Shown in pieces: positions 18,437 to 27,057 of a stretch of 64,000 nucleotides of DNA; the first letter of the stretch is position 1, and each line of letters opens with the position of its first letter. A model generated the notes under the pieces. That model searched no databases, was not told the DNA's origin, and worked only from the letters and a program-made list of their open reading frames with translations. The stretch is taken from positions 248,001 through 312,000 of the forward strand of contig NZ_SMJU01000007.1 of assembly GCF_004348825.1 (NCBI RefSeq), given 5' to 3'. Origin of the DNA: Arundinibacter roseus. GTDB lineage: Bacteria; Bacteroidota; Bacteroidia; Cytophagales; Spirosomataceae. Made by a program: the position numbers and the translations under genes.

Positions 18437-19186
18437 ATGAAACGAATTTTAAGAATAATTGCCGGACTTGGTGTGCTTCTGCTGATAATTGGAGCGGTCG
18501 CTTTTTTTGTTTTGAACGAACCACTGCCCAAAGGCAGGCCGGGCCCGGAGGCGGAAGCTTTGGCCATAAAAATGCAGGAGGCCGTTGGTGCCGAAGCGCT
18601 TGAAGAAAAAACCGGTGTTTTGAGCTGGACCTTCGCCAACAAGAATCATTACGTATGGGATCCCAAACGCAGTTTGGTACAGGTAGCATGGGGCGACACC
18701 CGCGTTCTGCTCAACCTGTCCGATTGGCCAAAAGGCAAAGCGTTTGAAAAGGAAGTTGAAGTAACGGATGAACGCCTCGACGTTTTAAGAGGTAAAGCTT
18801 ATCAATATTTTGTAAACGATTCTTTCTGGCTTGTGGCACCTACAAAAACTTTTGATGAGGGGGTTGAACGGGCAGTCGTTGTCCAACCGGACGGAAGCAA
18901 GGCTTTACTGGTTACGTACAGCAGCGGTGGAGTTACTCCCGGAGATTCATACCTGTGGCATCTTGACGCCGACGGACTCCCGGTTTCGTATCAAATGTGG
19001 GTGTCAATCATTCCGATTGGTGGCCTGAAAGCTACCTGGGAAAACTGGATTACGCTAGAGACCGGCTTGAAAGTGCCAACAAAACATCAGCTCGGCCCAT
19101 TAACTATTCCAATTACCGATGCAAAATCAGGGATTGTTTATTCGGAAATAGGTTTGGATAAAGATCCTTTTGAATTGATTTTGTAA
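18437..19186 (+). CDS. uncharacterised membrane-anchored protein
   Basis: 249 residues, family not recognised. One N-terminal hydrophobic segment (about 5-28, RILRIIAGLGVLLLIIGAVA) anchors a beta-rich extracytoplasmic domain with many Trp (WTFANKNHYVWDPKR, VAWGDTR, WENWITLETG). That pattern resembles periplasmic LolA-like or outer-membrane-lipoprotein-sorting folds, but no diagnostic motif is visible. The gene ends ten bases before the convergent M28 peptidase gene, and I saw no terminator between them. Confidence 0.75.
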   Translation: MKRILRIIAGLGVLLLIIGAVAFFVLNEPLPKGRPGPEAEALAIKMQEAVGAEALEEKTGVLSWTFANKNHYVWDPKRSLVQVAWGDTRVLLNLSDWPKGKAFEKEVEVTDERLDVLRGKAYQYFVNDSFWLVAPTKTFDEGVERAVVVQPDGSKALLVTYSSGGVTPGDSYLWHLDADGLPVSYQMWVSIIPIGGLKATWENWITLETGLKVPTKHQLGPLTIPITDAKSGIVYSEIGLDKDPFELIL

Positions 19187-19196
19187 GCAACTATTA

Positions 19197-20432
19197 CTAG
19201 AACATAACCCGCAGGACCTTCTTTTCGTCCTGCCGGTTTATTTCAACATTCGTCGTTTGTCCTTTTTCAAAAGTACCCAACGCCTTCATGTAATCCTGAA
19301 TATTCGCAATTGTTAACTCGCCCATTTTCAACACGATGTCTCCTGCTTTCATACCCGCCAAATCTGCCGGACGATCTTTGGTCACTCCGTCAATTTTAAG
19401 CCCTTTTCCAGTAAAACTATAATCTGGAATGACCCCCAGGGTAACTTTAAAGGTTTGTTGCGTGGCCTGCGCATGCGGATTCCCCGCAGTTGTAAATGAT
19501 GGCACTATTTTCTTTGCATCCAATTCATCAACCAAACCAACGATCGTTTGCAATACTGTCAAAATTCCCCGTGCATTAATTTTGTCCGCATCGTCTGACG
19601 GTTTGTGGTAGTCTGAATGCACACCGGTAAAAAAGAAAAGTACCGGTTTTTCTTTCAAATAAAACGAAGTATGATCCGAAGGACCAATTCCCGAAGAATC
19701 GACGTTATATTTTAGGTTACTGTTTCTGGCAATTCCCGGCAACAAATCCCCCCAACTTGGGCTTGTTCCCCACCCACCAATCGTTAGCCCTTTTTCCTCG
19801 TCCAATCGTCCAATCATGTCCATGTTGATCATAAAGGCCATCGACTCGACTGGAATTTCGGATTTAGATACAAAAAATTTGGAACCCAAAAGACCTAATT
19901 CTTCTCCTGAAAAAGCTACGAACAAAAAGTTGAAGCCTTCTTTTATGTTGTTGGTAGCATAGTACCGGGCCAGTTCGATCAAGCCTGCGGTACCGGAAGC
20001 ATTGTCATCAGCACCATTATGAATCATTTCGCGACTATCCGGCGACAACGAACCAGATTGGTAGCCTTTCCCTAAATGGTCAAAGTGCGCACCAATAACA
20101 ATAGTTTTTTCAGCCTGATTGTCCAAAAATCCCACCACATTTCGGGCGGTTACCTGATGCGGAATACTTTCAACCGAAATTGTTACGCCAAAAGGTTGAA
20201 AAAAACTACCTTCATAGCCTTTGGGTTCAAGACCTGCCTGTAAGAATGAACTGGCAATATAATTAGCCGCCCGGATTTCCCCCAATGTGCCTGTGCCCCG
20301 GCCTTCGAGCGAATCTGACGCCAGAAACCGTACATGCGTCTGAATTTCTTTCAGGTCCAGCTTTTGAGAAAAGCCCGGATGATACACAGCCATTCCGGCC
20401 AGGGCTAGTAAACTTTTGTAGGTAAATTTCAT
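19197..20432 (-). CDS. M28 family zinc aminopeptidase with PDZ domain
   Basis: Secreted or periplasmic di-zinc exopeptidase. A signal peptide ends near FSQ (residue 23). Zinc ligands and catalytic residues are in GAHFDH (H116), GADDNASG (D142), FSGEELG (catalytic E177/E178) and INMDMIG (D205), with a final His in VHSDYHKPSDD. A C-terminal PDZ domain (about 330-405, KGLKIDGVTKDRPADLAGMKAGDIVLKMG region) likely guides substrate or partner binding. This two-domain layout at 411 residues is frequent in Bacteroidota. It starts 15 bases after the merR-like gene and is probably co-transcribed with it. Confidence 0.92.
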   Translation of the reverse strand: MKFTYKSLLALAGMAVYHPGFSQKLDLKEIQTHVRFLASDSLEGRGTGTLGEIRAANYIASSFLQAGLEPKGYEGSFFQPFGVTISVESIPHQVTARNVVGFLDNQAEKTIVIGAHFDHLGKGYQSGSLSPDSREMIHNGADDNASGTAGLIELARYYATNNIKEGFNFLFVAFSGEELGLLGSKFFVSKSEIPVESMAFMINMDMIGRLDEEKGLTIGGWGTSPSWGDLLPGIARNSNLKYNVDSSGIGPSDHTSFYLKEKPVLFFFTGVHSDYHKPSDDADKINARGILTVLQTIVGLVDELDAKKIVPSFTTAGNPHAQATQQTFKVTLGVIPDYSFTGKGLKIDGVTKDRPADLAGMKAGDIVLKMGELTIANIQDYMKALGTFEKGQTTNVEINRQDEKKVLRVMF

Positions 20433-20447
20433 AAGAATGGGGTATAA

Positions 20448-20762
20448 TTAGTGGATAGAATCCCGTATTTCTTCCAGAAAGCTGCGAATTCGCGTCAAAC
20501 GATGGATTACATTTTGGGCCATTTCGCGGTGATTGAGCTGCTGCCGGGTAGCCTTGATAGAACGCCCCTGCGTTTCGCGCTGATACATAATTTTACGAAT
20601 TACCTCAATGTCACTTTCGGTATAGCGCCTCCGATTGCGGGAATCGCGCTTAGGACACAGGTGCGGAAATTTCTTTTCCCAAAATCGCAGTGCCGACGGC
20701 TGACACCCCAGCAATTCGGCCACTTCATTGGTATCGTAGTATAATTTTGTGTTGTTGTCCAT
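20448..20762 (-). CDS. MerR-family transcriptional regulator
   Basis: DNA-binding regulator with an N-terminal winged helix-turn-helix (about 8-75): YYDTNEVAELLGCQPSALRFWE with the KRDSRNRRRYTESDIEVI wing. It is only 104 residues long, so it lacks a ligand-binding C-terminal domain and resembles the short MerR proteins fixed in Bacteroidota. It precedes the M28 peptidase gene on the same strand and is divergent from alaS, with a TATTTTTG -7 element about 18 bases upstream. Its target genes are not evident. Confidence 0.88.
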   Translation of the reverse strand: MDNNTKLYYDTNEVAELLGCQPSALRFWEKKFPHLCPKRDSRNRRRYTESDIEVIRKIMYQRETQGRSIKATRQQLNHREMAQNVIHRLTRIRSFLEEIRDSIH

Positions 20763-20779
20763 GGTCTTTTGGCTTTATT

Positions 20780-20787
20780 CAAAAATA
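20780..20787 (-). promoter_or_regulatory. putative -7 element of the merR/M28 operon
   Basis: The minus strand reads TATTTTTG, 18 bases before the ATG at 20762, in the divergent alaS intergenic region. Confidence 0.45.
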
Positions 20788-20839
20788 CGATGCATTTTTT
20801 AACTAAGGCGCATGCGTTCCAAAGAATCTGTAATTTCGT

Positions 20840-20847
20840 TACCTTTG
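20840..20847 (+). promoter_or_regulatory. putative -7 element of alaS
   Basis: TACCTTTG followed by C, matching TAnnTTTG, about 100 bases before the alaS ATG. No clear -33 TTTG. Confidence 0.45.
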
Positions 20848-20948
20848 CGGAAATTTTTATCACAGGTTTTTTCTCCGGAAAAATCAACAAATAATACGCA
20901 GTCAGCATTCAGCCCAACGCTAACACTCTATAAGCTAACCACCTACAC

Positions 20949-23603
20949 ATGACCTCGCATCAGATTCGTCAGGCTTTTCTTGATTTTTTTAAGAGTAAAG
21001 AACACCTCATCGTTCCTTCGGCTCCGCTTGTTGCCAAAAATGACCCGACCCTTATGTTCAATAATTCGGGAATGGCGCAGTTTAAGGATTTTTTTCTGGG
21101 AAATGGCACCCCTCCTTCCCGCCGAATTGCCGATACCCAAAAATGCCTGCGCGTAAGTGGCAAGCACAACGACCTCGAAGACGTTGGATTTGATACCTAT
21201 CATCACACGATGTTTGAGATGTTGGGCAATTGGTCTTTTGGCGATTATTTTAAAAAAGAAGCCATTCACTGGGCCTGGGAACTACTTACGGAGGTTTATA
21301 AACTCCCCAAGGATCGTTTGTATGTATCTGTTTTTGAAGGAGATAGCACTGACAACGTTCCGTTCGATCAGGAAGCATGGGATTTGTGGAAACCGATTGT
21401 GGGTGAAGACCGGATTATTCTTGGAAATAAAAAAGATAATTTTTGGGAAATGGGCGATACCGGCCCCTGCGGGCCCTGCTCAGAAATACATATAGACATT
21501 CGCCCTGCCGCCGACGTTGCAGCTGTGCCCGGCAAATCGCTCGTCAATCAGGATCACCCGCAGGTTGTTGAAATCTGGAACCTGGTTTTCATGCAGTTTG
21601 AGCGAAAAGCCGATAGCTCCCTGATTCCACTTCCTGCTACGCATGTCGATACCGGCATGGGTTTTGAGCGTTTGTGTATGGCTATTCAGGGAAAAATGTC
21701 CAATTATGACACGGATGTTTTCCAAAATACCATTCAGGTAATTGAGCAGATTTCGGGCAAAACATACGGTACTGAGCGTATGCCTGACATTGCGATGCGG
21801 GTAATTTCGGACCACCTGCGGGCGGTTGCTTTTACGATTGCTGACGGACAACTTCCTTCCAATGTACGGGCCGGCTATGTGATTCGTCGCATTTTGCGCC
21901 GGGCTATTCGGTACGGATATTCGTACCTTAACTTGACCGAACCCTTTATCAATCGCCTTGTGGGTCCTTTGGCCCAACAGTTTCAGGATGTTTTTCCAGA
22001 ACTCAAAGCTCAGGAAGAATTTGTGACGAAGGTAATTTTGGAAGAAGAAAAAAGCTTCCTGCGTACACTCGAATCGGGCCTGAAACGCCTGGATTTAATG
22101 ACTGCTCAGGTTTCAGCGAATGGCCACACGACTATTCCCGGTGATGAGGTTTTTGAACTGAGCGATACCTTTGGTTTTCCCATGGACCTCACGGCCCTCA
22201 TTGCTCGTGAAAAAGGATTGACAATTGATGAGGCTGGCTTTCAGAAAGCCCTTGCCGAACAAAAAGCGCGATCCCGCTCCGATGCTGCCAAGGAAGCAAG
22301 CGACTGGATAGAACTCATTGACAATGAAGGAATTCCGGTAGAGTTTTTGGGCTACGATTTCAACGAAACTCATAGCCACATACTTAAATATCGCAAAGTA
22401 AAAACCAAAGGCGGGGACGAATATCATATTGTGCTGGATCGCACGCCTTTTTATGCCGAAATGGGCGGACAGGTGGGAGACACCGGAAGTCTGGAAATTG
22501 AGGTTGACGGAAAGCCGTTGCTTATTTCTGTTGCTGATACCCGTCGTGAAAATGATTTGACGGTCCATATTTCTACGGATAAAAACCTTGATTCAGCTTT
22601 ACAATCAGCTAGCACAGTAACTGCCCGTATAAATATCGAACGTCGCCATAAAATTATGGCCAATCACACGGCCACACACCTGATGCTTTCGGCGATGCGG
22701 CAGGTGTTGGGCTCGCACGTAAGCCAAAAAGGTTCTTTCCTGAACGATGAAATTTTGCGTTTTGATTTTGCCCATTTTTCCAAAGTAACGGATCAGGAAT
22801 TACGTAAAATTGAAGATATCGTCAATGAAAAAATCAGAGAGAATATTACCCGGGATATAAAAACCAATGTGCCCATTCAGGAAGCAATTGCGATGGGCGC
22901 AACGGCTACGTTTGGCGAAAAATATGGCGATTTTGTACGTGTCGTTACGTTTGATCCCGCCTATTCGCTGGAACTTTGCGGGGGTACACACATTCCGTCA
23001 ACAGGTGAAATCGGCCTGTTCAAGTTTGTTTCGGAAGGCTCTGTTTCGGCAGGTGTACGCCGTGTCGAAGCTATTACAGGTGAAGTAGCTTTGGCCCGAA
23101 TGCGCGAACAGGAGCAAACGCTTGCCCAACTGAAAGAGCTCTTGAAAGGTCCAAAAGATCTGGTGAAAGCCCTCGAAATGCTGTTGGAAGAACGAACTGC
23201 GCTTACCAAAAAAGTGGAAACGCTGGAAAATGAAAAAGTACAACAACTAAAAGCGACGTTGCTGGAAAAAATTCAACCCGCGGGCGAAATGAATCTTTTG
23301 ATTGAGGAAGTGGAAGTTCCCAATGCCGATGCACTGAAACAGCTGGCGTACGAACTAAAAACGCAGGTGGATCAGCTAGTGGCCGTGTTTGGCGCAACAA
23401 TTAACGGAAAACCTCAGCTTGCCGTGTACATTGCGGAAAATCTGGTAAAAGAAAAAAATCTAAATGCCGGACAAATCGTGAAAGAACTGGCGCGCGAAAT
23501 TAAAGGCGGCGGCGGCGGACAGCCGTTTTTCGCCACTGCTGGCGGCTCTGAGCCAAATGGAATGGCCGCTGCACTGGAAAAAGCCCGAACGATGTTTTTG
23601 TAA
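20949..23603 (+). CDS. alaS: alanyl-tRNA synthetase
   Basis: Charges tRNA-Ala with alanine in the cytoplasm. It is a class II catalytic core over about 1-460, starting MTSHQIRQAFLDFF, with RRILRRAIRYG near residue 317. The editing domain carries HTATH (H573 and H577) and CGGTH (C677 and H681), the four zinc/editing ligands. The glycine-rich C-Ala domain ends in GGGGGQPFFATAGG. At 884 residues all domains are complete. Monocistronic, with a promoter-like TACCTTTG upstream and a strong terminator after it. Confidence 0.97.
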   Translation: MTSHQIRQAFLDFFKSKEHLIVPSAPLVAKNDPTLMFNNSGMAQFKDFFLGNGTPPSRRIADTQKCLRVSGKHNDLEDVGFDTYHHTMFEMLGNWSFGDYFKKEAIHWAWELLTEVYKLPKDRLYVSVFEGDSTDNVPFDQEAWDLWKPIVGEDRIILGNKKDNFWEMGDTGPCGPCSEIHIDIRPAADVAAVPGKSLVNQDHPQVVEIWNLVFMQFERKADSSLIPLPATHVDTGMGFERLCMAIQGKMSNYDTDVFQNTIQVIEQISGKTYGTERMPDIAMRVISDHLRAVAFTIADGQLPSNVRAGYVIRRILRRAIRYGYSYLNLTEPFINRLVGPLAQQFQDVFPELKAQEEFVTKVILEEEKSFLRTLESGLKRLDLMTAQVSANGHTTIPGDEVFELSDTFGFPMDLTALIAREKGLTIDEAGFQKALAEQKARSRSDAAKEASDWIELIDNEGIPVEFLGYDFNETHSHILKYRKVKTKGGDEYHIVLDRTPFYAEMGGQVGDTGSLEIEVDGKPLLISVADTRRENDLTVHISTDKNLDSALQSASTVTARINIERRHKIMANHTATHLMLSAMRQVLGSHVSQKGSFLNDEILRFDFAHFSKVTDQELRKIEDIVNEKIRENITRDIKTNVPIQEAIAMGATATFGEKYGDFVRVVTFDPAYSLELCGGTHIPSTGEIGLFKFVSEGSVSAGVRRVEAITGEVALARMREQEQTLAQLKELLKGPKDLVKALEMLLEERTALTKKVETLENEKVQQLKATLLEKIQPAGEMNLLIEEVEVPNADALKQLAYELKTQVDQLVAVFGATINGKPQLAVYIAENLVKEKNLNAGQIVKELAREIKGGGGGQPFFATAGGSEPNGMAAALEKARTMFL

Positions 23604-23656
23604 GATCGTTCAGTACTTTTCCTATCAGGAAAGTTGATTGTAGTAAATTTCCATTG

Positions 23657-23695
23657 AAAACGCCCTGTACATGACCTGTACGGGGCGTTTTTATT
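23657..23695 (+). terminator. terminator of alaS
   Basis: AAAACGCCCTGTACA / TGTACGGGGCGTTTT with a five-base loop and one G-U pair, then TTATTG. The convergent lipoprotein gene ends at 23717. Confidence 0.85.
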
Positions 23696-23716
23696 GTCTA
23701 CCCAATATTTAAGTAC

Positions 23717-24001
23717 TTAAAAATCACAAGGTTCAGCCAAAAATTCATCAAACTGCTGTTTCGTAACTCCGGTATAAAAGGTTGGACAGGACTTATAGAA
23801 AGCTTCGAGCGTTTTTTTATACGCCTCGCATGTGGTCTTACTTGGATTAGTCCCAAAAGTATTTGCAGCTTCCAAAACCTTCTCGGCATTCATCCCACAG
23901 TTTTCAGGACTTGGATCTGTATCTTTTTTGCCACAATTGGAAAATGTCACTAATCCGGTAAAGGCTAATAGAACGGTGGTTTTTTTGAAGAGTTTTTTCA
24001 T
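23717..24001 (-). CDS. small cysteine-containing lipoprotein, unknown
   Basis: 94 residues, family not recognised. A lysine-rich start and a hydrophobic stretch end in FSNC followed by GKK, a lipobox-like site at about Cys23. The mature part is only about 70 residues and contains four more cysteines (near 35, 58, 72 and 92), which could form two disulfides in the periplasm. A TACTTTTG -7 element sits 20 bases upstream of the ATG. The gene is transcribed alone, convergent with alaS. Confidence 0.72.
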   Translation of the reverse strand: MKKLFKKTTVLLAFTGLVTFSNCGKKDTDPSPENCGMNAEKVLEAANTFGTNPSKTTCEAYKKTLEAFYKSCPTFYTGVTKQQFDEFLAEPCDF

Positions 24002-24323
24002 GAGTTTTCGTTTTTTTATTCAAAAGTAGCCTGACTATCAGGTGAGTCCTACCGTAGTTTTACGCTATTGATTAAATGGTTGCCTCCATTGAGTAATCGG
24101 AACATTCTGTGTTATGAAATGAGCGTTTCACTGAGTGCTAATTTTGTGTAGAAAAAACGCTACATGAATTTTCTGTTAAATCATCTCATTTTCTGCAATG
24201 AACTTAGGATCAATACTTTTTTTGATGCGCACGCATCTCAGTTTCGCTGGAACAGGAATTGTACTATTTCTGTAAAATGCATTTCGGCATTTTATAAAGT
24301 AATAAAACCAAAGTTTAACTACT
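24002..24323. other. 322-base intergenic region between divergent genes
   Basis: Contains the promoter of the small lipoprotein (TACTTTTG, minus strand, 24021-24028). It also has a + strand TAATTTTG at 24139-24146 enclosed by AGCGTTT (24122-24128) and AAACGCT (24155-24161), and a hairpin AAAATGC-ATTTCG-GCATTTT at 24274-24293 about 30 bases before the next ATG. No gene is seen. Confidence 0.5.
24021..24028 (-). promoter_or_regulatory. putative -7 element of the small lipoprotein gene
   Basis: The minus strand reads TACTTTTG, 20 bases before the ATG at 24001. Confidence 0.45.
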
Positions 24324-24956
24324 ATGAAAAAGTACTTCCTTGGAATGGCACTCCTCAGCGCCTCATTTTTTGCTCAGGCCCAGGAAAACGTATCCATCGG
24401 ACCTATCGTCGGCGTAACATTTGCGAACCTGCGTGGGGATATTGTCAACAATGACTGGAAAGCCGGACCTACGTTGGGCGGGTTTTACAATTATAGTTCA
24501 GAGAACAGATTCGGTTTCAGCGGACAGGTGTTGTACACGCAGCTAGGTGCTCAGGTAAGTAATAAAACCAACGAAATCAATCTGCACTATGTACAGGTTC
24601 CGTTGCTGCTTACGTACTTTTTGGGGCAGGGGGGCATTCGTCCAAAATTGTTTATCGGGCCAACGGCAAATTTCCTGGCGGCCGCTCGTGATAAAGATGG
24701 CGAAAACATCAATGGACCTTCAAGCAATCGTGTGTACCGAACGGTAGATATTGGCGTTACGGCGGGTATTGGGCTGAATTACCGAATCCAAAACAAAGTT
24801 TGGCTCAATGCCGATGTACGTTACGGTGCCGGACTTATTGATATTTCGCGGAATTCGTCCAACACCCTACACAACCACAACGTAGGTATCAATTTAGGGG
24901 TAAGCTTTCCATTCGGAACGTATAATTCCAGAAGTGGTACATTGAATCCCCGGTAA
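24324..24956 (+). CDS. PorT-like outer membrane beta-barrel protein
   Basis: Small outer membrane barrel of the porin/PorT-like group. A signal peptide ends at AQAQ (about residue 20). Alternating hydrophobic strands then run to the C-terminal GINLGVSFPFGTYN, and conserved short turns such as HYVQVPLLLTYFLG and GIGLNYRI are typical of PorT-type proteins. 210 residues fit an eight- to ten-stranded barrel. The role is unknown: PorT itself takes part in type IX secretion, but many paralogues are simple structural barrels. It has a long leader with a hairpin and its own terminator. Confidence 0.82.
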   Translation: MKKYFLGMALLSASFFAQAQENVSIGPIVGVTFANLRGDIVNNDWKAGPTLGGFYNYSSENRFGFSGQVLYTQLGAQVSNKTNEINLHYVQVPLLLTYFLGQGGIRPKLFIGPTANFLAAARDKDGENINGPSSNRVYRTVDIGVTAGIGLNYRIQNKVWLNADVRYGAGLIDISRNSSNTLHNHNVGINLGVSFPFGTYNSRSGTLNPR

Positions 24957-24984
24957 AGAAGATTTTTCATATATCGCAACACCA

Positions 24985-25014
24985 AAAAAAGGAGCCTTCG
25001 TGGGCTCCTTTTTT
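24985..25014 (+). terminator. terminator of the PorT-like gene
   Basis: AAAAAAGGAGCC / GGCTCCTTTTTT with a six-base TTCGTG loop. Confidence 0.88.
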
Positions 25015-25063
25015 AATGTGTGTTAGAGCCGATAAAGTATTATTTGGCCAGGTAAAGCTGCCT

Positions 25064-25096
25064 GATACGGCATTCTGATGCAAAGCCGTATCTTTG
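25064..25096 (+). promoter_or_regulatory. -7 element and overlapping inverted repeat before the helicase gene
   Basis: TATCTTTG at 25089-25096 matches TAnnTTTG and lies 50 bases before the ATG at 25146. An inverted repeat GATACGGC (25064-25071) / GCCGTATC (25085-25092) has its right arm inside this element. Confidence 0.45.
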
Positions 25097-25145
25097 TAGA
25101 TTCCTGCCACAGCATGTGCTGTCAGCTACCGAATTATGTTCTTTT

Positions 25146-26387
25146 ATGAAGTTTGAAGATTACTCCCTGGCGTTTGAGATAAAGAAAAATCTGGCCAAAA
25201 TGGGCTTTAACCGGCCAACCGATATACAATTCAAATCAATTCCACCGATTTTGAAAGGAGAAGATGTGCTGGCAATTGCTCAAACGGGTACGGGCAAAAC
25301 GGCTGCGTTCGCAATTCCGGTCATCAGCCTGCTGCACGAACGTAAGCAACACAACCGCGCCGACGGCATCAAGTGTATTGTCATGGTACCCACGCGTGAA
25401 TTGGCCCTGCAAATTACCGAGGTTTTTGATATGATTTCCCGGCATACCCGCGTCAAAACGCTTTGTATCTTTGGTGGAGTAGATCAAACTCCGCAGATTT
25501 CCAAGCTTGACAGCGGCGTTGATATTCTTATAGCCACGCCTGGCCGAATGTTCGATCTGATCAGTCAGGGGCATGTGCATGTCAATCGGGTAGAAATTTT
25601 GATTTTGGATGAAGCCGATCAAATGCTGGATTTAGGATTCATCAAAGATATTGAAGATCTGATTCGTCGATTGCCCAAGAAAAGACAAACGCTCTTTTTT
25701 TCGGCAACGATTAATGAAAAAATAAAAAAACTAGCGTATTCCATCGTCAATCGGGCAATTCGGATTCAGATTGCGCCAAAAGACCGGGTTTCAAAAAACA
25801 TTACGCATTCGGTAGCGCGTATTGAAATGGATGACAAACGTTTTTTTCTTGAACGAATAATTCAGGAAAATCCAGAGAAAAAAATCCTGGTATTCGTCCG
25901 TACCAAAGTACGCGCTGAACGGGTCTCAGCCGCACTCGTTCGGATGGAAATACCAAATCAAACCATTCATGGCGATAAAGAACAGGCTGACCGGATGCAG
26001 GTTTTGCAAGAATTCAAAAAAGGCACCAATAAAGTGCTGATAGCCACTGATGTAAGTGCCCGGGGGATTGATATTCCGGAGGTAGATTTTGTGGTCAATT
26101 ATGACCTGCCCGAAGAAGCCGAAAAGTATGTTCACCGCGTAGGGCGTACCGGGCGAGGCACGCACAAAGGCCGGGCGATTTCGTTTTGCAGTACCGAAGA
26201 GCAAGCGCTACTTGACGAAATAGAGGCATTTCTGGAACATCCGGTTGATGTGTTGGATATTAAAAAAGGTGATTATCACCAAACGATCGACCTGACCAAA
26301 GACACTGCAACTTTTGACCTCAAATCGCTGCTTAATGAAGTGGAGGAATTTGAAATCAGGAAAAAGAAAAAAGGAAAGAAAAAGTAG
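25146..26387 (+). CDS. DEAD-box ATP-dependent RNA helicase (RhlE-like)
   Basis: Unwinds short RNA duplexes, probably in ribosome assembly or RNA decay. All motifs are present: Q motif near PTDIQFKSIP, AQTGTGKTAAF (I), PTRELALQ (Ia), TPGRMFDL (Ib), DEAD (II), SAT (III), TDVSARGIDIPEVDFVVNYD (V) and HRVGRTGRG (VI). The C-terminal tail after the core is short and ends in KKKKGKKK, an RNA-binding basic patch. I placed the start at the ATG at 25146 (MKFEDYSLAFEI); the longer frame begins with an unsupported GTG. The length of 413 residues fits the RhlE/SrmB group. Confidence 0.93.
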   Translation: MKFEDYSLAFEIKKNLAKMGFNRPTDIQFKSIPPILKGEDVLAIAQTGTGKTAAFAIPVISLLHERKQHNRADGIKCIVMVPTRELALQITEVFDMISRHTRVKTLCIFGGVDQTPQISKLDSGVDILIATPGRMFDLISQGHVHVNRVEILILDEADQMLDLGFIKDIEDLIRRLPKKRQTLFFSATINEKIKKLAYSIVNRAIRIQIAPKDRVSKNITHSVARIEMDDKRFFLERIIQENPEKKILVFVRTKVRAERVSAALVRMEIPNQTIHGDKEQADRMQVLQEFKKGTNKVLIATDVSARGIDIPEVDFVVNYDLPEEAEKYVHRVGRTGRGTHKGRAISFCSTEEQALLDEIEAFLEHPVDVLDIKKGDYHQTIDLTKDTATFDLKSLLNEVEEFEIRKKKKGKKK

Positions 26388-26442
26388 AAAGCCAGTCGGG
26401 ATGAATTTTCAAACTATCTCTTTCATCCAAAACTTTTGACGC

Positions 26443-27057
26443 ATGTATCTGCTGCTTATTTCTTTGATTCTGAGCTTTTTTAGCTCGCCCATTGCTGAAC
26501 GTATTTCCCTTTTTGATGGAAAGACATTTACAGGTTGGGAGGGAGACGTTGGTCGTACCTGGCAAATAAAGGATGGCGCACTTACCGGAGGCTCGCTTAC
26601 GGAAACGGTTGCTCACAATGAATTTTTAACCACTACCCGCACCTACAAGGATTTCACCCTCGACCTGGAATTCAAACTCGTTGGCACAGGCTTTGTAAAT
26701 GCCGGTGTACAATTTCGTTCCAGGCGAGCCACCGATCCCGCCTACGAAATGATTGGTTATCAGGCAGATTTGGGAAAAGGTTACTGGGGTTGTCTCTACG
26801 ACGAATCCCGACGTAACAAAGTTTTGGCCTATGCCGATTCCACTGCTTTACAGGCAGTTTTGAAAAAAGAAGACTGGAATACCTATAAAATTTCGTGTAA
26901 AGGAAATCATATTCAGCTGTGGATCAACGGCCTGCAAACCGTGAATTACAAAGAACCCGACTCAACGATTGTTCAGTCGGGTTTGATTGGGCTGCAAATT
27001 CATGGCGGCGGAAAAGCCTTGGTGCAGTACCGCAACCTGTTTATAGAAGAACATTGA
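26443..27057 (+). CDS. DUF1080 (3-keto-disaccharide hydrolase-like) protein
   Basis: Exported protein of the DUF1080 family, a concanavalin-like beta-sandwich; some members hydrolyse 3-keto-glycosides. A signal-like hydrophobic segment (about 1-20) precedes the typical start LFDGKTFTGWEGDVGRTW. FTLDLEFKL, NAGVQFRSRR and GLIGLQIHGG are the usual strands, and the C-terminus is YRNLFIEEH. At 204 residues it is a single-domain member. It follows the helicase gene by 55 bases and its TGA abuts the stop of tex on the other strand. Confidence 0.88.
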   Translation: MYLLLISLILSFFSSPIAERISLFDGKTFTGWEGDVGRTWQIKDGALTGGSLTETVAHNEFLTTTRTYKDFTLDLEFKLVGTGFVNAGVQFRSRRATDPAYEMIGYQADLGKGYWGCLYDESRRNKVLAYADSTALQAVLKKEDWNTYKISCKGNHIQLWINGLQTVNYKEPDSTIVQSGLIGLQIHGGGKALVQYRNLFIEEH

